A stretch of 60,130 nucleotides of DNA from Clostridiales bacterium UBA1740 (lineage in GTDB: Bacteria; Bacillota; Clostridia; Oscillospirales; CAG-272): assembly GCA_002315715.1 (NCBI GenBank), contig DCHY01000035.1, positions 1-60,130 of the forward strand, given 5' to 3'. The notes beneath the pieces are model-generated. The model was given only the letters and a program-made list of their open reading frames with translations, had not been told where the DNA came from and made no database searches. Below are positions 16,788-27,039 of the stretch, piece by piece. The position numbers and the translations under genes are program-made. Positions within the stretch are counted from its first letter, which is position 1; the number at the start of each line of letters is the position of its first letter.

Positions 16788-17993
16788 ATGAAAATTCTTA
16801 TCGTCAACGCCGGCAGTTCGTCGTTGAAGTTCCAGCTCATTGATATGGACAATGAGAAAGTCATCGCCAAAGGTATTTGCGAAGACGTAGGACGCGACAA
16901 CGCTTCCTTCACTTACAAAGTGCCCGGCAGAGACAACTACGTTGTGGCACAGCCTATGCCCACCCACGGCGAAGCCCTTCAGCTCGTTTTGGATACTCTT
17001 GTCGGCAAAGAGCACGGCGTCATCGCCTCGGTCGATGAAATCGGCGCTTGCGGTCACCGCGTCCTCCACGGCGGCGAAAAACTCTCCGGCTCCGTTCTCG
17101 TGACCGAAGAAGTCAAGAAAATCATTGATGAATGCAAGGACCTCGGTCCTCTCCATAACCCCGCAAACCTCAAGGGAATCGAAGAGTGCGAAAAACTGAT
17201 GAACGTGCCGCAGGTCGCCGTTTTCGACACCGGCTTCCATCAGACGATGCCCGATTACGCGTACATGTACGCACTTCCCTATGAATACTACGAGAAATAC
17301 AAGATTCGCCGTTACGGTTTCCACGGCACGAGCCACCGCTACGTCAGTGCCAGAGCCGCAGCCATGCTCGGCAAGAAGCCGGAAGAAGTCAACGTCGTTA
17401 CCTGCCATCTCGGCAACGGTGCGTCTTTGGCAGCTGTCAAGGGCGGCAAATGCTACGATACCACCATGGGCGTAACGCCGCTCGAAGGCATTATGATGGG
17501 TACCCGTTGCGGTAACATCGACCCGGCTATCATCCCTTATCTTATGAGAAAAGGCGAACTCAAGACTGCCGACGAAATCGACAACATGATGAACAAAAAG
17601 TCCGGTATGTTCGGCGTGACCGGCGGCATTTCCAACAACAGACAGATCGAACAGGGCGCCCGTGACGGCGACAAGAGATGCCAGCTCGTTGAAAAAATGT
17701 ATACGCACCAGTTGACCAAACTCATCGGCGGTTATATCGCTGCCATGGGCGGTGCCGACGCTATCGTCTTCACCGGCGGTATCGGCGAAAACAATCCTCA
17801 GTACAGATCCGCCGTAGCCGAGAAACTCGCATTCCTCGGTGTTGCCGTCGATGAAGAGAAGAACCACGTTCGCGGTCAGGAAATCGACATTTCCACCCCC
17901 GAATCCAAGATTCGTATGCTCGTCATCCCCACCGACGAAGAAATGGTGATTGCAAGAGATACTCTTGCCATCGTCAACGGTTTGAAGAAATAA
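16788..17993 (+). CDS. ackA: Acetate kinase
   Basis: Cytoplasmic ASKHA kinase of about 401 residues that converts acetyl phosphate and ADP to acetate and ATP, the main ATP-yielding step of acetate fermentation. Motifs are ILIVNAGSSSLKFQLI (N-terminus), GHRVLHGG, AVFDTGFHQTMP, RYGFHGTSHRYVS with the catalytic His, CHLGNGASLAAVKGG, DTTMGVTPLEGIMMGTRCG, and the C-terminal FTGGIGENNPQYR. The length and residues are canonical. ATG at 16788 is chosen because AGAGG precedes it. A strong terminator follows. No pta gene is adjacent, although pta-ackA is a common pair. Confidence 0.97.
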   Translation: MKILIVNAGSSSLKFQLIDMDNEKVIAKGICEDVGRDNASFTYKVPGRDNYVVAQPMPTHGEALQLVLDTLVGKEHGVIASVDEIGACGHRVLHGGEKLSGSVLVTEEVKKIIDECKDLGPLHNPANLKGIEECEKLMNVPQVAVFDTGFHQTMPDYAYMYALPYEYYEKYKIRRYGFHGTSHRYVSARAAAMLGKKPEEVNVVTCHLGNGASLAAVKGGKCYDTTMGVTPLEGIMMGTRCGNIDPAIIPYLMRKGELKTADEIDNMMNKKSGMFGVTGGISNNRQIEQGARDGDKRCQLVEKMYTHQLTKLIGGYIAAMGGADAIVFTGGIGENNPQYRSAVAEKLAFLGVAVDEEKNHVRGQEIDISTPESKIRMLVIPTDEEMVIARDTLAIVNGLKK

Positions 17994-17999
17994 GTTCCC

Positions 18000-18032
18000 A
18001 AAAGTCACGCGACGGCCTCGCGTGACTTTTTT
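18000..18032 (+). terminator. Terminator of ackA
   Basis: AAAAGTCACGCGA pairs with TCGCGTGACTTTT over a 5-nt loop, followed by TTTT. It sits just before the Shine-Dalgarno of the next gene. Confidence 0.85.
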
Positions 18033-18049
18033 ACCCGGAGGATTTTCTT

Positions 18050-18553
18050 ATGTATGATGAATTGACTGCGGTCGACATCAAAAAAATGGAAGAGGAGATT
18101 CGGTACCGTCAGTGTGAACTCGGTCCGAAACTCTCCGCCGAACTGAAAAGAACCCGTGAATTCGGCGACCTTTCCGAAAACGCCGAATACAAAGAGGCAA
18201 AGCGCGAAAAGCGCCGCAACGAAGGGCGTATCCGTTACCTCGAAAATATGATAAGAACCGCCAATGTCATCGAAATCGAAGAGAGGGCGGACGCCGTCAG
18301 CCTTTTCGACTGGGTGACGATATACAACGAAATGCGCGAGGAAGAAAAGAAGATTCAAATCGTCACCACCTTAAGACAGGATGCCTTAAACGGCTTCGTC
18401 AGCAAGGAATCTCCCTTGGGCTCGGCGCTTCTCGGCAAAAAGACGGGGGACAGAGTGAAAGTCACTCTTTCCGAAACCAAGTCGTATTTCGTGCTGATTC
18501 GTGCCATTGAAAAAGGACAGGATAACGAAAACTTGCCCATCAGCGGCTATTGA
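18050..18553 (+). CDS. GreA/GreB-type transcription elongation factor paralogue
   Basis: A 167-residue GreA-family protein with an N-terminal coiled coil (about 1-75) and a C-terminal FKBP-like domain. The coiled-coil tip motif EFGDLSENAEYKEAK carries the acidic residues that in GreA reach the RNA polymerase active site and stimulate transcript cleavage. It differs from the other copy at 58.8 kb in having a more basic coil (KREKRRNEGRIRYLE) and SLFDWVTIYNEMREEEKK in the C-domain. It begins just after the ackA terminator with GGAGG before the ATG. The 12-bp gap to the uridine-kinase-like gene suggests an operon. Whether it acts as GreA or as a competitor such as Gfh1 cannot be read from sequence. 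Confidence 0.8.
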   Translation: MYDELTAVDIKKMEEEIRYRQCELGPKLSAELKRTREFGDLSENAEYKEAKREKRRNEGRIRYLENMIRTANVIEIEERADAVSLFDWVTIYNEMREEEKKIQIVTTLRQDALNGFVSKESPLGSALLGKKTGDRVKVTLSETKSYFVLIRAIEKGQDNENLPISGY

Positions 18554-18565
18554 TCGGAGGATTTT

Positions 18566-19498
18566 ATGCCCGATATCGGTATTGACGTCATCAACGAGGC
18601 TGTGAAAAAAGATAAAGAAACCTTCGTTTTGCAGTCCGAGCAAGAATACAAAGCGTGTCTTTCGTCCCTCGCCGAAAAAGCGGTGACGGAAAAAGTCAGA
18701 GCCATTTTGCTCTCCGGCCCGTCGGCGGCGGGAAAGACCACCACCGCCAATCTGTTGGCGGACGTGATTCGCGACCTCGGTCACCGTGCCGAGGTGATTT
18801 CGCTCGACAATTTCTATCGCGATGCAAACGATCCCGATTATCCGCGTTTTGACAACGGGGATAGAAACATGGAATGCGCCGAAGCGTTGCTTTTGCCGAA
18901 AATCCGCGAATGCTTGACGAAAATCGAGAAGCGAGAGGACTTTTCGGTCCCCGTTTACGATTTCAAACTGGCAAAAGCGGTGAGAGAAGAAACCTACAAG
19001 GCTATTGACGACGGTTGCGTCATTTTGGAAGGTTTGCACGCGCTCAACCCCCTTATCAGCAAGGATTTGCCGGCAGACGCGCACGTCTTGAAGATCTTCG
19101 TCAGTCTCTCGACCAACCTCGTCGACGAGAAAGGCGAACGCATTTTGTCGGGCAAAAAGATGCGTTTTGTCCGCCGTCTTGTCCGTGACAATCTTTATCG
19201 CGGTGCCTCGGGTGCGCGAACTTTGACGCTTTGGAAGCAGGTTTTGGAGGGGGAAAGTCTTTATCTTTACCCGTATAAACCGCTTGCCGACGTGCGTATC
19301 AATACGTTTCACGCGTTTGAACTGTCGGCACTGCGTCCCTACGCTTTGGACCTCTTGGAGGAAATCCAAAACGACGAATACGCCGCGATTATTCTGTCGG
19401 CGGTCCGAAAAGTGTCTCCTATGGACATCTCCTACGTTCCCGATGATTCTTTGATTCGCGAATTTATCCCCGGCGGAAAATACGAAGACAAATATTGA
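18566..19498 (+). CDS. Uridine kinase / phosphoribulokinase-like NTPase
   Basis: P-loop kinase of 310 residues. The Walker A is LLSGPSAAGKTTTANLLA (about 48-65). It is followed by ISLDNFYRD (substrate-binding strand), PVYDF and VILEGLHALNPL, the pattern of uridine kinase-like enzymes. The first 45 residues form an extra helical segment (QSEQEYKACLSSLAEK) absent from short uridine kinases. The C-terminal part contains FVRRLVRDNLYRG. Longer homologues in Clostridia often carry an additional TGS/ThrRS-like N-terminal domain that is missing here. The substrate is not established. GGAGG precedes the start. Confidence 0.8.
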   Translation: MPDIGIDVINEAVKKDKETFVLQSEQEYKACLSSLAEKAVTEKVRAILLSGPSAAGKTTTANLLADVIRDLGHRAEVISLDNFYRDANDPDYPRFDNGDRNMECAEALLLPKIRECLTKIEKREDFSVPVYDFKLAKAVREETYKAIDDGCVILEGLHALNPLISKDLPADAHVLKIFVSLSTNLVDEKGERILSGKKMRFVRRLVRDNLYRGASGARTLTLWKQVLEGESLYLYPYKPLADVRINTFHAFELSALRPYALDLLEEIQNDEYAAIILSAVRKVSPMDISYVPDDSLIREFIPGGKYEDKY

Positions 19499-19507
19499 GA
19501 GGCAAGT

Positions 19508-21505
19508 ATGAGTGCTAAGTGGATTACCACCGAGAAGATGGCGAAACTTTCGCCCATTTCGGTTTTTCATAAGGCTGCTGACGGCTACGTGCCGCCCACG
19601 AGCGAAGTGCAGGCGGCACATATACTTTTCCGCCGCCGCTTTTCGCTTACCGATGCGGCAAACGCGACGGTGAAAATCAGCGCCGACGATTACTATAAAC
19701 TGTATATCAACGGCGCTTTCGTCGCTTGCGGCCCCGCCCCCTCTTATCCTGCTTACTACGCCTATAATCAAATCGACGTTTTCCCGTATTTGCACGCCGG
19801 CGAAAACGTCATCGCCGTCCATACCTACTACAACGGACAAATCAACCGCGTGTGGGTCAGCGGCGACAATTTGCACGGTTTATACCTGTCTCTTTGCCAA
19901 AACGGCAAAGAAATTTTGGCGTCCGACGAGTCGTTCCTCGTCAGTGAACACACCGCTTTTTCCGTCGAAGGCACTTACGGCTATAAGACGGGATACCTCG
20001 AACGGTACGACAGCAACGCCAAAGAGTGCGGCTTTGAAAACATTGATTTTGACGACAAAAGTTGGCAAAATGCCGTCGTAAACCCCAATATTGCGCACAA
20101 TCTGTCAGTGTCGGCGCCTATGCTCGTTTTCGAGAAGATCGAGCCTACCAAGGTAGAAGCGGACGGCAGAAGCGTCAAAATCGACCTCGGGCGCGAGATT
20201 TGCGGCTACGTCAAAATCAGCGCGATGGGGCAAAAAGACTCCGTCGTTCTCTTCCGCCAAGCGGAGGAACTGAATGACGACGGCACGCTTCGCTATCACC
20301 TGCGCTGTAACTGCGACTACGAAGAATCTTGGGTGCTTTCGGGCGGTTTTGATACCTATCAGCCGTTCGATTACCGCGGTTTTCGATATTTGGAATTTCT
20401 GCTTCCCGAAGGGTGTGAACTGTTCCTTGACACCCTCGAAGTGACGGCGCGCCACAACGGTTATCGGGAATTGCCTTTCGTTTCGGAACTTGAAAAGCGG
20501 GAGCCGAAACTCGGCGCCATCGTTCGCCTTTGCGCCGATACCGTCAAATACGGTATCCAGGAAGTAGCGGTGGATTGCCCGACGCGTGAGAAGGGACAGT
20601 ATCTCGGCGACGCCGGCTTTATCGGTATGACCTACGCCGCCTTGACGGGCAGTGCCGAACCGCTCAAGCGTTCGCTGTGCGACTTCGCCCGTTCTTCCTT
20701 TATATGCCCCGGCTTAATGGCGGTTTCGACGTCTTCTTTTATGCAGGAAATTGCCGATTATTCGATGAATTTTCCTGCCTTCGTGTGGGCGGCGTATCAA
20801 ACCGACAAGGATATCGCCTTTTTGCGTGAGATGTATCCGACGGTTCTCGGGGTGTATCGCTATTTCAAATGCTTTGAAAACGCCGACGGCGTTCTTTCGG
20901 ACGTAACCGAGAAATGGAATCTCGTGGACTGGCCTGCCAATTTGCGCGACAATTACGATTTTCCTCTGACCGATCCCGTGACGCCCGGCACCCACAACGT
21001 GCCGACGGCGTACTTTATCGGCATGGGAAAGTGCATCAATGAAATCGCAAAAGAACTCGGAGAGGTTCCCCCCTGCGACGTTGCCCACAATATCGACGGC
21101 TTTCTTTCCTATTTCTTCGATGCGGAAGCAAACCTTTTCAAAGATAGAAGAGAGTCGAAACATCACAGCCTGCACGCCAACGTCCTGCCGCTTCTTTTTG
21201 ATATCGGCATCACGCCCGCCGTCAAAGAGAACGTCCTCTCTATGATTCGGGAAAAGAAACTCGTCAGTGTCAATTATTTTGCCTATTATATTCTTCTCGC
21301 GCTTGAGCGTATCGGCGAATACGATTTGGCGCACGAACTTCTCTTAAGCCCCGACGCTTGGTCAAATATGCTGAAGGAAGGCGCCACCACCTGTTTTGAG
21401 GCTTGGGGCAAAGAAAAGAAAAAGAACTGCTCGCTCTTCCACCCCTGGATGAGTTATGCGGCGATATTCGCCAAATCCTATTTCGAGAGAAAATACAGAC
21501 CTTAA
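19508..21505 (+). CDS. GH78-type alpha-L-rhamnosidase, no signal peptide
   Basis: A 665-residue member of the bacterial alpha-L-rhamnosidase family (GH78). An N-terminal beta-sandwich (about 1-330) with YKLYINGAFVACGPAP and GENVIAVHTYYNG is followed by the (alpha/alpha)6 barrel. The catalytic region VDCPTREKGQYLGDAGFIG (about 355) corresponds to the family DCP.R....GD motif, and ATTCFEAWGK (about 630) carries the likely general-base Glu. There is no signal peptide, so it acts in the cytoplasm on imported rhamnosides. It sits unusually between a kinase and comM. A second GH78 is at 48.5 kb. Confidence 0.85.
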   Translation: MSAKWITTEKMAKLSPISVFHKAADGYVPPTSEVQAAHILFRRRFSLTDAANATVKISADDYYKLYINGAFVACGPAPSYPAYYAYNQIDVFPYLHAGENVIAVHTYYNGQINRVWVSGDNLHGLYLSLCQNGKEILASDESFLVSEHTAFSVEGTYGYKTGYLERYDSNAKECGFENIDFDDKSWQNAVVNPNIAHNLSVSAPMLVFEKIEPTKVEADGRSVKIDLGREICGYVKISAMGQKDSVVLFRQAEELNDDGTLRYHLRCNCDYEESWVLSGGFDTYQPFDYRGFRYLEFLLPEGCELFLDTLEVTARHNGYRELPFVSELEKREPKLGAIVRLCADTVKYGIQEVAVDCPTREKGQYLGDAGFIGMTYAALTGSAEPLKRSLCDFARSSFICPGLMAVSTSSFMQEIADYSMNFPAFVWAAYQTDKDIAFLREMYPTVLGVYRYFKCFENADGVLSDVTEKWNLVDWPANLRDNYDFPLTDPVTPGTHNVPTAYFIGMGKCINEIAKELGEVPPCDVAHNIDGFLSYFFDAEANLFKDRRESKHHSLHANVLPLLFDIGITPAVKENVLSMIREKKLVSVNYFAYYILLALERIGEYDLAHELLLSPDAWSNMLKEGATTCFEAWGKEKKKNCSLFHPWMSYAAIFAKSYFERKYRP

Positions 21506-21510
21506 TGACA

Positions 21511-21563
21511 ACCGAGATTATGCCAAAGGAGGATTACGGGCAACCGTAAAACCGAGATTATGC
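21511..21563 (+). promoter_or_regulatory. Structured comM ribosome binding site between 13-bp direct repeats
   Basis: ACCGAGATTATGC occurs at 21511-21523 and again at 21551-21563, exactly 40 bp apart. The second copy contains the comM start codon. Between them lie AAAGGAGG (21525-21532) and a perfect 6-bp hairpin with a GCAA loop (21534-21549). Linear spacing from the Shine-Dalgarno to the ATG is 27 nt, but 11 nt if the hairpin folds. Confidence 0.6.
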
Positions 21564-23107
21564 TATCAAAAGTTTACAGTTCCGGGCTTTTCGGCATCGA
21601 AGGCTTTGAAGTAACCGTCGAGTGCAGCGCCTGGGACCGCATTCCCCATTTTGAACTTGTCGGGCTCCCCGACACGGCTGTGAAAGAGGCGAAAAACCGC
21701 GTACAGTCGGCGTGCGAAAATTCCGGGTTCATGTTCCCCCCGATGGATATCATGGTCAACTTGGCGCCTGCCAACCGAAAAAAGGAAGGGACGGCGCTGG
21801 ACCTTCCCATCTTGATTTCCATCCTGCAAAGCGACAGAGTGATTCCCTCCGACGTTGATTTTTCGGGGCTTTGCATTCTCGGCGAACTCTCTCTTTCGGG
21901 AGAAGTCCGTCCCGTTGACGGCGCCCTTTCCATGTGCGTTTCCGCCAAAGAATGCGGAAAAAAAGAAATATTCGTTCCGTTTGCCAACGCCAAAGAAGCC
22001 GCGGTCGTTGACGGAATCACGGTGTACGGCGTCCGTCACGTGCGTGAAATCGTCTCCCATTTGCGCGGTGAGAAAACCATCGAACCCACTGCTCATACGG
22101 GACACTCCTTTTCGCTTTCCGACCGACGTGATGCCGGCGATTTTTCCGAAGTCCGCGGTCAGCTGAAAGCCAAACGCGCCCTTGAGGTAGCGGCGGCAGG
22201 AGGGCACAACGTCTTGATGATAGGTCCTCCCGGCTCCGGCAAATCCATGCTTGCCAAACGTCTTTCTTCCATTTTGCCCGACTTGACCTTTGAGGAAGCC
22301 GTCGAAACGACCAAGGTTCACTCCGTCACGGGTATGCTCAAATCCGATCTTGTGACCGAACGTCCTTTCCGTTCGCCGCATCACACGGTATCTCCCGCCG
22401 GTATGATCGGCGGCGGAACGAATCCGCGCCCCGGCGAAATCTCTCTTGCTCATAACGGCGTTTTGTTTCTTGACGAATTGCCGGAATTTCCGAAGAGCGT
22501 CACGGAATCCTTGCGTCAGCCGCTCGAGGACGGAGAAGTGACGGTGACGAGAGCCGCCGCCAAAATCACCTACCCCTCCTCCTTTATGCTCGTCTGCGCC
22601 ATGAACCCCTGCCGCTGCGGCTATTTCGGGGACCCGACGCACAAGTGTTCCTGCTCCCCAAAATCCGTCGAAAACTATCTTGAAAAAGTCTCGGGACCGC
22701 TTCTCGACCGTATTGATATTGAAATAGAATTGCCCTCCGTCTCCTTTGACGAAATCTCCGGCAAAGGCAAACCCGGCGAACCCTCCGCCGTCATTCGTGA
22801 GCGCGTCAATCAAGCGCGGGCATTTGCCGCCGAACGTCTCCAAAAAGACGGCGAAAACGGCAATATCTTAAACGCCAATCTCACCCCGTCCCTGCTTCGC
22901 AAATACTGTGTCCCGAATGAAGAAGCACGGGAACTTTTGCGTACGGCGTTTGATTCTCTCGGTCTCTCGGCACGCGGTCACGACCGCATTCTGCGCGTGG
23001 CACGCACCATCGCCGACCTTGACGGAAAAGAGGTCATCGACATAGATTGCATTGCCGAGGCAATCCAATATCGCACCCTCGACAGAAAATATTGGCGCCG
23101 CGCCTAA
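21560..23107 (+). CDS. comM: ComM/YifB-family Mg-chelatase-like ATPase
   Basis: AAA+ protein of 515 residues in the YifB/ComM group. In naturally competent bacteria ComM acts as a branch-migration helicase that helps integrate incoming single-stranded DNA. The N-terminal Lon-like domain (about 1-190) starts [15 protein letters not shown] and contains [15 protein letters not shown]. Walker A is [15 protein letters not shown] (about 221-235), Walker B is [11 protein letters not shown], and a [15 protein letters not shown] cysteine cluster follows. Arg-finger region [13 protein letters not shown] is intact. The length is typical. The unusual translation start is described separately. A strong terminator follows. 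Confidence 0.92.
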   Translation: MLSKVYSSGLFGIEGFEVTVECSAWDRIPHFELVGLPDTAVKEAKNRVQSACENSGFMFPPMDIMVNLAPANRKKEGTALDLPILISILQSDRVIPSDVDFSGLCILGELSLSGEVRPVDGALSMCVSAKECGKKEIFVPFANAKEAAVVDGITVYGVRHVREIVSHLRGEKTIEPTAHTGHSFSLSDRRDAGDFSEVRGQLKAKRALEVAAAGGHNVLMIGPPGSGKSMLAKRLSSILPDLTFEEAVETTKVHSVTGMLKSDLVTERPFRSPHHTVSPAGMIGGGTNPRPGEISLAHNGVLFLDELPEFPKSVTESLRQPLEDGEVTVTRAAAKITYPSSFMLVCAMNPCRCGYFGDPTHKCSCSPKSVENYLEKVSGPLLDRIDIEIELPSVSFDEISGKGKPGEPSAVIRERVNQARAFAAERLQKDGENGNILNANLTPSLLRKYCVPNEEARELLRTAFDSLGLSARGHDRILRVARTIADLDGKEVIDIDCIAEAIQYRTLDRKYWRRA

Positions 23108-23118
23108 AACCGAAAAAA

Positions 23119-23151
23119 GAAAAGCCGCAAGAGCAATTCTTGCGGCTTTTT
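23119..23151 (+). terminator. Terminator of comM
   Basis: AAAAGCCGCAAGA pairs with TCTTGCGGCTTTT around a short loop and is followed by TTG. It lies 12 bp after the stop codon. In 23152-23273 I see no further feature. Confidence 0.85.
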
Positions 23152-23273
23152 GCGTACAATTGTTTACATAATAACAATGTTTTCGGGTTTTCAGAATAAG
23201 AAAAGCCAAAACCCATCACGGCGTTTCCCTTTTTAAGGTGCCAAAGATTTGTTAACTAACAGAGGAAGGAATA

Positions 23274-24101
23274 TCATTTGTCTTTTTGACAATCCTGCAT
23301 AAAGCGTACTGCCAAAGGGAGCCAACATTGAATAGCCGGCACAAGATAGTGAGCCTGCCCGGAACACGTCTGCTCGTTGGCGAGCGACGCGCCGTGCGGT
23401 CCCTCGGGGAACAGGTGGTATTCGCATTTCACCTTGGCTTTGACGTAGGCCTCCGCCAGCATCAAGGAGTTTTCGACGGGGACGATATCGTCGTTGAACG
23501 TCTGCCAAATAAACGCCTCGGGGGCGTCTTCGTTCACGTGCTTTTCGAGCGACCAAACGTTGCGCTCTTCTTCGGTGGGATTACGGTGTCCGCAAAGATT
23601 TTCGATGGATTGCCTGTGCGTGTATGCGGCGCATCCCGTGACTACGGGATAGCAAAGCACCATCCCCGTCGGGCGCACGAGTTTGGGATCGGCATCGCCG
23701 AGTACTTTTTGGATAACGGGATGATGCGACAGAATCCCGATAGATCCGGCAAGATGTCCGCCGGCGGAAAAGCCGAGCGTGAAAACATAGTCGGGGTCCA
23801 CGTTGTATTTTTCCGCATTTTCGCGGACGTATTTCATGGCGAGCGCCATCTCGGCGAGCGGTGCACCGTCTTTGGCTTTTTCACCGACGCTGTAACGAAG
23901 AATGAAGGCGGCAAAACCCTGTCCCAAAAGCGCCGTCGCGACGGGTTCCGCCTCTCTTTCGGAAAGAAAAGTGTATCCGCCGCCCGGGCAAACGATGACG
24001 GCTTTTCTTTTGGCTTGTTTCAAATCGCTGAAGTTGGAGAGGCAAATCGCCGTCAAGGTTGCGTCCTCGTACGGGTGAAGGGTGATAGTTTCGTAATTCA
24101 T
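23274..24101 (-). CDS. Alpha/beta-hydrolase, acetyl-esterase type
   Basis: A 275-residue serine hydrolase with no signal peptide. The oxyanion-hole region is VIVCPGGGYTFLSER (HGGG-like, here PGGGY) and the nucleophile elbow is TLGFSAGGHLAGS (about 104-116). The acid residue fits FNDDIVPVENS, and the catalytic His lies in LFPEGPHGASLAN. This pattern matches the esterase/lipase clade that deacetylates xylan- or pectin-derived oligosaccharides, although the substrate is not proven. It is leftward, with a -10 box TATACT at 24134-24139 and TTGCGC 17 bp upstream of it. Confidence 0.82.
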   Translation of the reverse strand: MNYETITLHPYEDATLTAICLSNFSDLKQAKRKAVIVCPGGGYTFLSEREAEPVATALLGQGFAAFILRYSVGEKAKDGAPLAEMALAMKYVRENAEKYNVDPDYVFTLGFSAGGHLAGSIGILSHHPVIQKVLGDADPKLVRPTGMVLCYPVVTGCAAYTHRQSIENLCGHRNPTEEERNVWSLEKHVNEDAPEAFIWQTFNDDIVPVENSLMLAEAYVKAKVKCEYHLFPEGPHGASLANEQTCSGQAHYLVPAIQCWLPLAVRFMQDCQKDK

Positions 24102-24133
24102 AAGCCATCCTCGCTTGCTGTTTATCTAACGGC

Positions 24134-24162
24134 AGTATACCACGTATTGACAAAAAGCGCAA
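24134..24162 (-). promoter_or_regulatory. Probable promoter of the esterase gene
   Basis: On the minus strand TTGCGC and TATACT are separated by 17 bp. The -35 box touches the T-run of the upstream terminator. Confidence 0.5.
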
Positions 24163-24188
24163 GAAAAAAGCCCGCATTTCTGCGGGCT
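24163..24188 (-). terminator. Terminator of the PH-domain gene
   Basis: On the minus strand AGCCCGCA pairs with TGCGGGCT around GAAA, followed by TTTTTT. It lies just after the PH-domain stop codon. Confidence 0.85.
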
Positions 24189-24193
24189 GGTTA

Positions 24194-24604
24194 TTATTGA
24201 ACGGATTTCAATTCGTTAAGTGTTTTGCGGACGTCTTGAGGATTGCACACTTGTTTAAAATTGACGTTATTTCTGTTAGCTCCTTGAATACATACATTAC
24301 CGTAGTTAAAAATCTTGCCGAAAAACGATTGGTTGCTCGTAATGTTTTCAATATGGTCAAGCGTCATCTCGTCACAATGTGTATTCAACCAACCCCTTTT
24401 TTCATATACATGTTTGTCAGATATGGCGTATTCGGTTGTAATAAATGCGATTGTTGCGCTAATTGCGTTAAGAAGGGGCATAAGTAGCAACCAGAATCCG
24501 AGAATGCCCCAAACCCATGCGAGTATGAGGGAAATAGGGTTCTTTTTTACGGACAAAATTATTTTTTCATTCGGGGCAAGAGCGTTCTTTTCAATGTACG
24601 ACAT
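24194..24604 (-). CDS. PH-domain membrane protein (bPH_2 type)
   Basis: A 136-residue protein with two close membrane segments (about 20-55, including SLILAWVWGILGFWLLLMPL). They are followed by a C-terminal bacterial pleckstrin-homology-like domain: ITTEYAISDKHVYEKRGWL, MTLDHIENITSNQSFFGKIF, YGNVCIQGANRNNV and a C-terminal helix. Bacterial bPH proteins are envelope proteins of mostly unknown function. ATG at 24604 has a GGAG motif before it. The gene is clearly more AT-rich than its neighbours and is divergent from a ribbon-helix-helix gene, with repeated elements in between. Confidence 0.8.
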   Translation of the reverse strand: MSYIEKNALAPNEKIILSVKKNPISLILAWVWGILGFWLLLMPLLNAISATIAFITTEYAISDKHVYEKRGWLNTHCDEMTLDHIENITSNQSFFGKIFNYGNVCIQGANRNNVNFKQVCNPQDVRKTLNELKSVQ

Positions 24605-24630
24605 ATAGTTCTCCTTCTTGCTATGTATGA

Positions 24631-24660
24631 AACATAGATTGTAACATATATTATAACATA
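24631..24660. repeat. Three AACATA direct repeats at 12-bp spacing (putative operator)
   Basis: AACATA occurs at 24631, 24643 and 24655, a strict 12-bp period. The array overlaps the -10 box (24650-24655) of the promoter of the PH gene, and its right end touches the -35 position for the divergent gene. Ribbon-helix-helix repressors bind such iterated half-sites, and one is encoded immediately downstream. Confidence 0.6.
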
Positions 24661-24679
24661 TGTTTTTTTGCTTTGTCAA
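24650..24679 (-). promoter_or_regulatory. Sigma-A-type promoter of the PH-domain gene
   Basis: On the minus strand TTGACA and TATAAT are separated by 18 bp, about 45 bp upstream of the start codon, and overlapping the AACATA repeats. Confidence 0.75.
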
Positions 24680-24681
24680 GA

Positions 24682-24687
24682 TATAAT
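24682..24687 (+). promoter_or_regulatory. Probable -10 element of the ribbon-helix-helix gene
   Basis: TATAAT lies 20 bp before the ATG at 24707. The corresponding -35 (TATGTT) is poor and overlaps the last AACATA repeat. Confidence 0.45.
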
Positions 24688-24706
24688 GAGGAAAGGAGGA
24701 AAGAAC

Positions 24707-24895
24707 ATGGAGAAGAAACTGATTATAGAAAAGAAAACGCCGAAAGGCGAAGACGGTTACCGCGTTTTTTCCATTCGCATAAAGGAAGAACTTGTTCTTC
24801 GTCTTGACAAAGCATCACTTTATAGCAACCGTTCTCGCAACGAACTTATCAATATGTTCATTGAGTTTGGCTTAGATAATTCGGAAATTCGATAA
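24707..24895 (+). CDS. Small ribbon-helix-helix DNA-binding protein
   Basis: A 62-residue protein with the pattern of Arc/CopG-type regulators. An N-terminal strand region RVFSIRIKEELVLRLDKAS (about 19-37) is followed by helix LYSNRSRNELINMFIEFGLD, where the Arg/Asn-rich turn precedes the second helix. AAGGAGG lies at a standard distance before the ATG. It is AT-rich relative to the region, divergent from the PH-domain gene, and bounded on its right by a terminator. A role as repressor of the shared promoter region is inferred from the repeats there. An antitoxin-like role cannot be excluded, but no toxin partner is visible. Confidence 0.72.
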   Translation: MEKKLIIEKKTPKGEDGYRVFSIRIKEELVLRLDKASLYSNRSRNELINMFIEFGLDNSEIR

Positions 24896-24898
24896 AAC

Positions 24899-24933
24899 AA
24901 AAGAGAGTCGCAAAAATGCGGCTCTCTTTTTTC
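24899..24933. terminator. Bidirectional terminator between the RHH gene and groEL
   Basis: AAAAGAGAGTCGCA pairs with TGCGGCTCTCTTTT, with one T/G position, and has A/T runs on both sides. It therefore can end both the rightward RHH gene and the leftward groEL transcript. Confidence 0.8.
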
Positions 24934-24943
24934 GTTTGTGGAA

Positions 24944-26864
<1,921 letters not shown>

Positions 26865-26931
26865 GTTTTGAATCCTCCTTATCATGATCATCCGTCGGTT
26901 ATGCCGATGGATTTGTGAAAAACGTTCGGAA

Positions 26932-26958
26932 TTAGCACTTCACGCCTTCGAGTGCTAA
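26932..26958. promoter_or_regulatory. CIRCE operator (HrcA binding site)
   Basis: TTAGCACTT, a 9-bp spacer and GAGTGCTAA form the inverted repeat of the heat-shock operator, with one mismatch to the TTAGCACTC consensus half. It lies between the groESL promoter and groES, so HrcA is expected to repress the operon and to be released on heat stress. hrcA itself is not in the window. Confidence 0.93.
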
Positions 26959-26969
26959 CTTCTACGATT

Positions 26970-26998
26970 ATTGTATACGGGACACCCCGAAAAATCAA
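26970..26998 (-). promoter_or_regulatory. Sigma-A-type promoter of groESL
   Basis: On the minus strand TTGATT and TACAAT are separated by 17 bp. The CIRCE element begins about 12 bp downstream. Confidence 0.82.
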
Positions 26999-27039
26999 CA
27001 CATTTTTCAAGAGTTCACAAATTGTTAACATTTGGAAAG

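Noticed and set aside
16749..18008. Long open frame on the minus strand opposite ackA
   Set aside because: It mirrors the GC-biased third codon positions of ackA, has no plausible ribosome binding site or recognised motifs, and acetate kinase is unambiguous on the other strand.
23152..23273. Possible gene between comM and the esterase
   Set aside because: Only short frames without a ribosome binding site or protein-like composition; treated as plain intergenic sequence.
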